From contig JAERRP010000720.1 of assembly GCA_016735415.1 (NCBI GenBank), forward strand, positions 1 through 11,898: DNA of 11,898 nucleotides. The letters run 5' to 3'. The notes beneath the pieces are model-generated. The model saw nothing but the letters and a program-made list of their open reading frames with translations. It was not told the origin of the DNA and did no database searches. Shown here in pieces: positions 6,960 through 11,898 of the stretch. Source of the DNA: Desulfobacterales bacterium (GTDB lineage: Bacteria; Desulfobacterota; Desulfobacteria; Desulfobacterales; UBA5852). Every line of letters begins with the position of its first letter. The stretch's first letter is position 1. The position numbers were made by a program, and so were the translations under genes.

Positions 6960-7886
6960 ATGCGTGAACCACATCATAAAATTGAAGATCGGAAAGCCGG
7001 ACTCAAAGCTGCCGCGCGCGATCGGCTCGATCGTTTTGTTCTGGAAGGCGGCCAGGCCAGGGGCGCTTTTGTCAGTGGCACCTCCCTGGTACAGAAAATG
7101 CGCCAACGCCACCAGCTCGGGATCCTCGAAACGCTGGTGCTGGGGCATGCGTATCTGGGTGCATTGCTGATGGCGGCCTCGATGAAGGGCGAAGAACGGG
7201 TTGCATTGCAAATTGATTGTTCCGGACCTATTAAAGGTCTGCTGGTAGAGGCCAACGCGAGGATGGAGGTGCGGGGTTATCTCAAGAATGTGCCGATCCC
7301 AATTGACAAGCCCCTGGAGGATTTTAACCTGGCACCGTTCTTCGGGGCCGGGTTGCTTCGCGTCACCCGCTACTTGCGGGATGCCAAACAGCCCATCATC
7401 GGGACGGTCGAACTGAAACACGGCAATCTGGCCGAGGACCTGACCTTTTACTACCTTATTTCGGAACAGATCCACACGGCTTTCAATCTGAGTGTGCAGT
7501 TCGATCGTCAGGGCCGGGTGCAAGGGGCCGGTGGCTTCTTTGTCCAGCGGATGCCGGGTTGTCAAGAGCGCACGGTCGCACGGCTCGAACAGGCCTTTAA
7601 AACACTGCCGCCCCTGGGAAAGGCCCTGGCGCAAGGGCGGGAACCGCACGGGTTGATACAGGATGGTTTCGCTGCCCTGTCGCCGGTCGTCAAGGACAGC
7701 CGCAGGGTCGACTTCTTCTGTCCCTGCAACCGCAAGCGGTTTCAGCGTTTGCTATCAATACTGCCGGCCGGTGATTTCGAGGATTTGAAGACGCAAGGCC
7801 CTTTTCCGGTCGAACTGCGCTGTAACTACTGCAACCAGATATACACCTTTACGAAGGAGCAGTTGTCTTCGATTAAAGAGCGTTAG
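6960..7886 (+). CDS. hslO: Hsp33 redox-regulated chaperone
   Basis: Hsp33 is a cytoplasmic holdase switched on by oxidation: four C-terminal cysteines bind zinc when reduced and form disulfides when oxidised, exposing the client-binding surface. The family core is clear: ARDRLDRFVLEGGQARGAFV, GILETLVLGHAYLGALLMAAS, DCSGPIKGLLVEANA, and YYLISEQIHTAFNLS. The redox switch is CPC (residues 254-256) and CNYC (288-291), so all four cysteines are present. I chose the ATG at 6960 (308 aa) because the predicted transcript starts near 6910 and family N-termini begin about 20-25 residues before ARDRL. A GTG at 6921 would add 13 residues and leave a leader of only about ten bases. No clean ribosome site decides between them (AGGAACAGG lies 12 nt before the ATG). 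The gene is intact. Confidence 0.94.
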   Translation: MREPHHKIEDRKAGLKAAARDRLDRFVLEGGQARGAFVSGTSLVQKMRQRHQLGILETLVLGHAYLGALLMAASMKGEERVALQIDCSGPIKGLLVEANARMEVRGYLKNVPIPIDKPLEDFNLAPFFGAGLLRVTRYLRDAKQPIIGTVELKHGNLAEDLTFYYLISEQIHTAFNLSVQFDRQGRVQGAGGFFVQRMPGCQERTVARLEQAFKTLPPLGKALAQGREPHGLIQDGFAALSPVVKDSRRVDFFCPCNRKRFQRLLSILPAGDFEDLKTQGPFPVELRCNYCNQIYTFTKEQLSSIKER

Positions 7887-7958
7887 AACGGCGGCGCACG
7901 TACGCCCGCGTTATCCGGCGGTCAACGGCGGTGGCGGACGGACGCGAACCGATTCCCT

Positions 7959-7973
7959 CCGGCCTGATGCCGG
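7959..7973. other. GC-rich hairpin after hslO
   Basis: CCGGC and GCCGG pair around CTGAT in the gap between the convergent ends of hslO and the small membrane-protein gene. No T-run follows, so it is not a standard intrinsic terminator, but it may slow polymerase or protect the 3' end. Its centre (CCTGATG) is the same as that of the hairpin at 6698. Confidence 0.35.
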
Positions 7974-8018
7974 CCGGTCCGGGGGCAACACGGCGGGCCG
8001 GTGCACATTGTGGGGCGG

Positions 8019-8231
8019 TCAGTTAATTCCCTTGCTGATCAAAACCCCGATACAGGTAACCAGGTAAGTGGCGACGATGATGATCATCCACTCTTTAAAG
8101 CTCAACTCGTCCACAAACCGTTTCATTTTAGTTTTAAGGTAGGATTGGAAGTTTTTTTTATCGATGACTTCTTCCGCCTTTTTGAGTCCGGCCTCCAGTC
8201 GGGAAAGTCGTTGTTCGATGTCTTGAATCAT
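8019..8231 (-). CDS. Small coiled-coil protein with one C-terminal membrane helix
   Basis: The product is 70 aa and of no recognised family. Residues 3-24 (start DIEQRLSRLEAGLKKAEE) have a heptad pattern of a short coiled coil. A basic stretch KTKMKRF follows (33-39), and residues 48-66 (from EWMIIIVATYLV to IGVLIS) form one hydrophobic helix close to the C-terminus. This is the layout of a tail-anchored protein whose helical part stays in the cytoplasm. CAGGAG lies seven bases before the ATG, a strong ribosome site that supports a real gene. It converges on hslO and has no obvious operon partner. Small proteins of this shape can act as scaffolds or membrane tethers, but no function can be assigned. 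Confidence 0.75.
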   Translation of the reverse strand: MIQDIEQRLSRLEAGLKKAEEVIDKKNFQSYLKTKMKRFVDELSFKEWMIIIVATYLVTCIGVLISKGIN

Positions 8232-8531
8232 CGTGATGCTCCTGTTTTAGTTGGGCACGGTCGGGGGCACCGCATCTGCTCTACCACCGTCGGTGCGGGC
8301 ATATTTTTACAAAACGCGGTTGCGCAGTCCGCATCTGTTGGGGTGGTTTCCGGGCGATAAATTAGTTTAAGTTATTGAAATAAAAAAGAAAAATAAAACA
8401 ATTGGCCCCACTCAGGGCGTGTCCCCGTCTATACTCAAGAATCGGGAAAGTGTCAATGCAGCCCTAAGTATTATCGCGGTCATCCGCGGAGATCCGGAAT
8501 CTTATGGCCCGCCAAGGACAATTTTTTAGCG
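8232..8531. other. Divergent intergenic region between the small membrane protein and nudC
   Basis: No gene is seen in these 300 bases. Positions 8355-8400 are strikingly A/T-rich against the GC-rich surroundings. TATTAT at 8469-8474 is a possible -10 box for nudC but has no good -35 partner. A small hairpin, CGCGG-TCAT-CCGCG (8475-8488), follows it. The 9-mer CCGCATCTG occurs twice, at 8270 and 8329. Nothing here is strong enough to name a regulator. Confidence 0.5.
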
Positions 8532-9356
8532 ATGGCCCCTAAATTCACACCTGGTATCGATTACAAATTCAAACCCGGGAAACGACCGGCCCGGCCGTTT
8601 CTTTACAGGGGTGATCGTCTCCTGGTGAAGATTATAAACGGGGCGCCGGCGCCGATCGCCGAGGCCGATCTGGCCCCCCTGGATATCGCCAACGGAAAAC
8701 GTCTGGCATTGGGACGGATTGGTCGGGAAGCCTGTTGGGCGCACCATTTCAAGGACGAATGGCGGCCACCTTCCGGCTGGCAATTTGAAGGCTTGCGCAG
8801 CCTGTTCGGTCGCATGGACGAGGCCTCCCTGGAAGCGGCCGGGTACGGACTCCAGATCCTGAAATGGGCGGAGGCCCATCGTTTTTGCGGTCAGTGCGGC
8901 GCCTTGACGACCTTTCGGGACGGTGAAAGGGCGCTGCAATGCACCGGCTGCGCTCAAACCCTTTTTCCCCAGATTTCCCCTGCCGTGATCGTGGCCGTAA
9001 CGTCGCAAGGGCGCCTGCTGCTGGCACGCTCCGGACGTTTTGCAGGCCGCATGTTCAGCGTCATTGCCGGATATGTGGAGCCGGGTGAAACCCTGGAAGA
9101 ATGCGTGCGGCGGGAGGTGCGCGAGGAGGTTGGTCTGGAGATCGGTAACATCCGGTATTTTGGAAGCCAGCCCTGGCCTTTCAGCGGATCACTGATGGTT
9201 GCGTTCACGGCCACGCATACCGGCGGCGTGATTGCGGTGGATCACAGGGAAATCCTTGAGGCCGGTTGGTTCACGGCCGACAACCTGCCGGAAATTCCCG
9301 GCAGGATCAGTATCGCCCGACGACTGATCGACGGGTACCTCGACCATCATGGGTGA
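8532..9356 (+). CDS. nudC: NAD+ diphosphatase / NAD-RNA decapping hydrolase (NudC)
   Basis: NudC splits NAD(H) into NMN and AMP and can remove NAD caps from RNA in the cytoplasm. The product (274 aa) has the N-terminal NudC domain, a zinc ribbon with Cys119, Cys122, Cys137 and Cys140, and a complete Nudix box from Gly180 to Leu202 (Gly180, Glu186, Arg194, Glu195, Glu198, Glu199, Gly201). The family-specific SQPWPF (212-217), which separates NudC from other Nudix enzymes, is present, followed by SGSLM where most members have a proline-x-SLM. Length is normal and the gene looks functional. AAGGA lies about twelve bases before the ATG. It runs towards the dehydrogenase relic on the opposite strand. 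Confidence 0.93.
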   Translation: MAPKFTPGIDYKFKPGKRPARPFLYRGDRLLVKIINGAPAPIAEADLAPLDIANGKRLALGRIGREACWAHHFKDEWRPPSGWQFEGLRSLFGRMDEASLEAAGYGLQILKWAEAHRFCGQCGALTTFRDGERALQCTGCAQTLFPQISPAVIVAVTSQGRLLLARSGRFAGRMFSVIAGYVEPGETLEECVRREVREEVGLEIGNIRYFGSQPWPFSGSLMVAFTATHTGGVIAVDHREILEAGWFTADNLPEIPGRISIARRLIDGYLDHHG

Positions 9357-9509
9357 GTGCGGATTTGGCCACACAGTAGGCGCTCCAGCCCGGGATGGCC
9401 TTCAGCGCCGCCCCGGAACTGATGTTCACAATGCGCCCGCAGGTATGGCGCCTCCGATACCCCGGGAGGCCCCGGTTACGATCACGACACGGGTTTCCGG
9501 CACGACCAT
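9357..9509 (-). pseudogene. Relic of a short-chain dehydrogenase/reductase
   Basis: The minus strand starts a normal SDR gene at the ATG at 9509, coupled to the Nudix stop as TGATG. VVIVTGASRGIG is the NAD(P)-binding opening. After GGAIPAGAL the frame stops (TGA at 9428-9426). In another frame, just before that stop, GRIVNISSGAALKAIPGW and YCVAKSAL follow; these are the SDR strand 5 and the catalytic Tyr-x-x-x-Lys segment. The roughly 100-120 residues that should lie between the two blocks are missing and the frame has shifted. The rest of the C-terminus is replaced by the end of nudC. This cannot be a working enzyme. It was probably once translated with the Nudix gene. Confidence 0.82.
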
Positions 9510-10054
9510 CAACCTCCCTTCGTTATCGGCTGGATGCGGCCGGTTTGAAATGGGAAGGTCCCCCGGGCGCGGTCCCTGAAAAAACGCCTGAGCGTTTCCT
9601 CGATCACCTTGAACGCCATTTGATCCCAGGGGATGGCTTTTTCTTCGAAAAGGCGGATCTCCTGGCTTTCCGCTCCGGGTTTGAAATCAGCGGAGGTCAT
9701 CGAAGCCCGAAACATCAGGTAAAGCTGGTGAACGAATGTTAGATCGAAAAGACAATAGGGATCCAGGTGGTTTACACGCGCCCCGGCCTCTTCCCAGGTT
9801 TCACGACGCGCCCCCTCGGCCGCGGTTTCACCATTTTCGAGATAGCCGGCCGGCAGGGTCCATAAGCCGACCCGCGGCGCGATGGCACGGCGGCACAAGA
9901 GGATGCGGTCCTGCCATTCAGGTATCACGCCCACCACCAGCTTGGGGTTCTGGTAATGGATCTGGTGGCAGGCGGAGCAGACGTGACGGGGACGATCGTC
10001 TCCCCGGGGGATCTGTCGATTAACTTTGGCGCCGCAGTTCGGGCAGAAGTTCAT
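9509..10054 (-). CDS. Zinc-ribbon Nudix hydrolase
   Basis: The product (181 aa) begins with a zinc ribbon, Cys4, Cys7, Cys26 and Cys29, followed by a Nudix domain. The Nudix box spans Gly70 to Ala92 with Gly70, Glu76, Arg84, Glu85, Glu88, Glu89 and Gly91 all present, so Mg-dependent hydrolysis of a nucleoside diphosphate derivative is expected. It lacks the SQPWPF of NudC and is shorter, so it belongs to the separate group of stand-alone ribbon-Nudix proteins whose substrate (ADP-ribose, FAD or a similar dinucleotide) is not fixed by sequence. The block GAESQEIRLFEEKAIPW is typical of that group. A good promoter lies about 45 nt upstream. The gene looks intact. Confidence 0.9.
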   Translation of the reverse strand: MNFCPNCGAKVNRQIPRGDDRPRHVCSACHQIHYQNPKLVVGVIPEWQDRILLCRRAIAPRVGLWTLPAGYLENGETAAEGARRETWEEAGARVNHLDPYCLFDLTFVHQLYLMFRASMTSADFKPGAESQEIRLFEEKAIPWDQMAFKVIEETLRRFFRDRARGTFPFQTGRIQPITKGG

Positions 10055-10100
10055 AGTGGACCGGATGCTTGTTTCGCATCACCCTGTTCAAGAAACAGCG

Positions 10101-10129
10101 ACTTTAGCACAGGTCTCCGGGATTGCCAA
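10101..10129 (-). promoter_or_regulatory. Promoter for the ribbon-Nudix gene
   Basis: On the minus strand TTGGCA (10129-10124) and TAAAGT (10106-10101) are separated by 17 bases, and TGC before the -10 box makes it an extended -10. The predicted start near 10094 leaves a leader of about 40 nt to the ATG at 10054. The boxes match five of six and four of six consensus positions. Confidence 0.58.
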
Positions 10130-10164
10130 TGCGAGAACCGGGACAATACGGCCAACGGAACTGT

Positions 10165-10192
10165 TTGCATTCTGACCGGGTCCAATTACTAT
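10165..10192 (+). promoter_or_regulatory. Weak promoter candidate for cooC
   Basis: TTGCAT (10165-10170) and TACTAT (10187-10192) are 16 bases apart, ahead of cooC. Match to consensus is modest. The rest of the 276-base gap to cooC holds no gene I can support. Confidence 0.28.
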
Positions 10193-10261
10193 CAAACATC
10201 GACAGCCGAAGCGTCGGAATCGGTGAAGATCGGATCGACATGCACGCGACCGGCTGAACGT

Positions 10262-10275
10262 GGCCGGTACCGGCC
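10262..10275. promoter_or_regulatory. Perfect 14-bp palindrome upstream of cooC
   Basis: GGCCGGTACCGGCC reads the same on both strands and lies 54 bases before the cooC start. It could be an operator or a leader hairpin stem. GC-rich neighbours also contain GGCCGG repeats, so chance is possible. Confidence 0.35.
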
Positions 10276-10329
10276 GCCAGGTGGCCGGGGACGGGCGGTA
10301 TCCCTATCAACTGGAAGGAGAGTGCCAAC

Positions 10330-11088
10330 ATGAAACTGCTTGTCTGTGGAAAAGGTGGCTGCGGCAAAAGCACCATGGCCGTGCTGATAAGCCGCACTTT
10401 TGCCCGTATGGGCCGCCGGGGTCTGTTGATTGATGCCGACGAGTCCAATGCAGGGCTGCACCGCCTGGCCGGAACCGCACGGGCCGCGACGTTGCTGGAG
10501 ACCCTGGGCGGACGGAACGGCCTGCGCCAAAGGAAACAGAACCCGCTTGCGGCCGCCGCCTGCGACTTTTTTTACGATCAACAGTTTACCCTGGACGATA
10601 TCCCGGAGGCCTGCACACCCGGCGTCGAAGGTGTGCGCCTGTTGAAAATCGGTAAAATCAAACATTTCGGAGAGGGTTGTGCCTGCCCGATGGGGGGTAT
10701 TCTGAGGCCGCTGCTTTCCAATCTGCAGGCCGGTGCCAATGACCGCATCGTGATCGACACGGCCGCGGGCGTGGAGCATTTTGGCCGCGGGGTCGATCGT
10801 CATGCGGACCGCATTCTGGGCATCATCGACCCCACCTTCGAATCGTTCAAACTCGCCAAGAAGCTGATGGCCCTGGCCGAAGGTTCGGGCACGGCGGTCG
10901 CTTTTTTTCTAAACAAGGCCGACGAGCGAATGCGGGCCGGGCTCAGCAGTTTCATCGACCCCACGGTCATCATCGGTGAAATCCCTATGCGGGACGAACT
11001 GTTCGCCGCGGGGCTGGAGGGGCACCCCATCCGGTTCGAAGCGCCGGAAGTGGAGCGGCTCTGCCGCCGGTTGGAAATGCCGGACTAA
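10330..11088 (+). CDS. cooC: CooC-type nickel-insertion ATPase for CO dehydrogenase
   Basis: CooC is a MinD-family ATPase whose ATP-driven dimer inserts nickel into the C-cluster of carbon monoxide dehydrogenase in the cytoplasm. The product (252 aa) has a deviant Walker A, GKGGCGKST (residues 7-15, with signature Lys8), the switch I block DADESN (35-40), and the metal-binding CxC of CooC (Cys117, Cys119) in GEGCACPMGG. The block DTAAGVEHFGRG (143-154) and the nucleotide-base motif FLNKAD further on are also typical. AAGGAG lies about eleven bases before the ATG. Length is normal and the gene looks intact. AcsF, the acetyl-CoA synthase maturation factor, is close in sequence and cannot be excluded. 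No CO dehydrogenase gene lies in the window. Confidence 0.92.
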   Translation: MKLLVCGKGGCGKSTMAVLISRTFARMGRRGLLIDADESNAGLHRLAGTARAATLLETLGGRNGLRQRKQNPLAAAACDFFYDQQFTLDDIPEACTPGVEGVRLLKIGKIKHFGEGCACPMGGILRPLLSNLQAGANDRIVIDTAAGVEHFGRGVDRHADRILGIIDPTFESFKLAKKLMALAEGSGTAVAFFLNKADERMRAGLSSFIDPTVIIGEIPMRDELFAAGLEGHPIRFEAPEVERLCRRLEMPD

Positions 11089-11119
11089 CCCACCGATCGA
11101 TCCGTCCGGCCGCGAGGTG

Positions 11120-11575
11120 ATGGCATCCCCGAACGGCCCCGCGGCGGATCGTCCGTTTGTCATGGATAAGATAACCCATCATCGGCAACCAGCGCCTGCC
11201 CCCGCGTCCGCTCCGGCCCTGTTCCGCCTGGAACGGGCCATCTTGCGCGTCGAGCATCGGCGACTCCTGCCCGGGACGACCTGGACTCTCCGCAGGGGGC
11301 AGAACTGGGTGATCATGGGCAACCACAAGAAACAGCCGCAGGCCGGTCCCGCCCGGGCCATGGTCAAACAACCGACCCTGCTGGTTCTGGACGAACCCTG
11401 TCAGGGGCTGGACCCGCACAACCGCATGCGGCTGCTCGACATGCTGGCCGCCATCGTGACCACAGGTCCCACCCAGTTGATCTACGTTTCGCACCGGCTG
11501 GATGAAATTCCGGTCAGCACGACCCACGAATTGCACCTGGGCGGGGATGGGAACTGCGGAATCCGCTCCCGATAG
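11120..11575 (+). CDS. Decayed ModF/PhrA-like ABC ATPase (Walker A to signature deleted)
   Basis: The frame encodes remnants of an ABC ATPase close to the second half of E. coli ModF. With the ATG at 11162 (137 aa), residues 20-53 match the start of the domain (LLPGTTWTLRRGQNWVIMG). From about residue 64 it matches the other side: ARAMVKQPTLLVLDEPCQGLD with Walker B (73-79) and D-loop, then YVSHRLDEIP with the switch His111. Walker A, Q-loop and signature, about 100 residues, are missing at the join (residues 53-63), so ATP cannot be bound normally. The frame is kept. The start is unsure: ATG 11120 has GAGG only two bases before it, ATG 11162 has no ribosome site. It follows cooC by 31 nt and may be co-transcribed. 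Confidence 0.75.
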   Translation: MASPNGPAADRPFVMDKITHHRQPAPAPASAPALFRLERAILRVEHRRLLPGTTWTLRRGQNWVIMGNHKKQPQAGPARAMVKQPTLLVLDEPCQGLDPHNRMRLLDMLAAIVTTGPTQLIYVSHRLDEIPVSTTHELHLGGDGNCGIRSR

Positions 11576-11597
11576 GCGCCTTGCCCGGCGGGCGCCT
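11574..11597. terminator. Hairpin between convergent genes
   Basis: AGGCGCC and GGCGCCT form a seven-base stem around TTGCCCGGCG, beginning at the stop codon of the ATPase remnant. An A/T-rich tract ending in TTATTTTT follows about 20 bases later. It sits between convergent genes, the usual place for a transcription end, but the T-run is not adjacent, so a standard intrinsic terminator is only possible. Confidence 0.45.
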
Positions 11598-11634
11598 CAA
11601 CGCTGAAAATTGATAATTTATTTTTGCGCGAACC

Positions 11635-11898
11635 CTAAAACGGCCAGAAATTCTGATCGGACCACACTTTTTGGGTCAGTTCAGTCTCCAGATCGGCCAG
11701 AAAGCTCAAATGCGACTGTTCCCACTGGGACAGCCATTCGTAGAGGGCCTTTTCCGCAGGATCGGTCGCCTCCGCCGCCCGGTCCCCGTAAAGCTTGACG
11801 GCGTTTTTTTCCATGGCCACGGCGGCGGTCACGGCGGCCGCCTCAAAATCGGCGGCCTGCATGGCTTTGACCAGGTCCTGCGTCAGGATCTGACCGAT
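11635..11898 (-). CDS. Ferritin-like / rubrerythrin-type protein (partial, N-terminus off the window)
   Basis: The frame is open to the right edge, so only the last 87 residues are seen; the ATG at 11862 is probably internal. Visible are a helix with MEKNAVKLYGDRAAEAT (Glu30 and Tyr37 of the visible part) and a second with WEQSHLSFL (Glu60-x-x-His63). ExxH after an upstream Glu is the di-iron ligand pattern of the ferritin-like/rubrerythrin superfamily. Members act in peroxide reduction or iron handling in anaerobes. No C-terminal rubredoxin domain follows, because the protein ends at NFWPF soon after the helix. The exact subfamily and activity are unclear. Confidence 0.72.
   Translation of the reverse strand: MGQILTQDLVKAMQAADFEAAAVTAAVAMEKNAVKLYGDRAAEATDPAEKALYEWLSQWEQSHLSFLADLETELTQKVWSDQNFWPF

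Noticed and set aside
8240..8310. Possible tRNA on the minus strand (GGTGGTAGAGCAGATG stretch)
   Set aside because: It recalls a D-arm, but no acceptor stem, anticodon loop or T-arm can be drawn around it.
8001..8360. Plus-strand frame across the small membrane-protein gene
   Set aside because: The opposite strand has a coherent coiled coil plus membrane helix and a strong ribosome site; this frame has neither.
8390..8430. Insertion-sequence end suggested by the AT-to-GC change and GGGGACACGCCC on the minus strand
   Set aside because: No matching inverted copy, target duplication or transposase fragment was found in the window.
10192..10803. Minus-strand open frame opposite cooC
   Set aside because: It is antisense to conserved CooC motifs and shows no domain of its own.

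Overview
The window reads as high-GC chromosomal DNA from an anaerobic bacterium. The gene content (a CooC-type nickel-insertion ATPase for CO dehydrogenase, menaquinone-finishing enzymes, a TauE/SafE anion exporter, a ferritin-like protein and a eukaryote-like protein kinase) suits a deltaproteobacterium or Desulfobacterota. That placement is inference from content; no marker gene is present.

Positions 1-6580 hold one long leftward run of eight tightly packed genes. In order of transcription they are: a zinc-ribbon protein with a long charged helix; an ABC substrate-binding protein; an ABC ATPase fused to a permease tail; UbiE/MenG methyltransferase; a MenA-type UbiA prenyltransferase; a TauE/SafE permease; a ModA-like binding protein with no signal peptide; and a Hanks-type kinase cut by the window edge. 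Most neighbours overlap by 1-29 nt, often as TGATG, so the run looks like one operon. A promoter with a consensus -35 box lies about 210 nt upstream of its first gene.

Positions 6875-7886 carry hslO (Hsp33) on the other strand, with its own promoter back to back with the operon promoter. Then come a small coiled-coil/one-helix membrane protein (minus), an AT-rich gap, nudC (plus), the relic of a short-chain dehydrogenase (minus), and a second zinc-ribbon Nudix hydrolase (minus). Next are cooC (plus), a decayed ModF/PhrA-like ABC ATPase (plus), and the C-terminal part of a ferritin-like protein (minus) at the right edge.

The most striking feature is repeated internal loss of coding sequence. 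MenA lacks its first membrane helix. The ABC ATPase runs straight into the last third of a permease. The binding protein has a leader-like N-terminus joined to its C-terminal lobe. The ModF-like ATPase lacks everything from Walker A to the signature motif. The dehydrogenase keeps only its start and its catalytic segment. Four of these five joins keep the reading frame. This is either real deletion-driven decay or a systematic assembly fault, and it should be settled before any of these genes is given a function. Apart from that, the cytoplasmic ModA-like protein translationally coupled to a non-RD kinase is the best candidate for an undescribed signalling pair.
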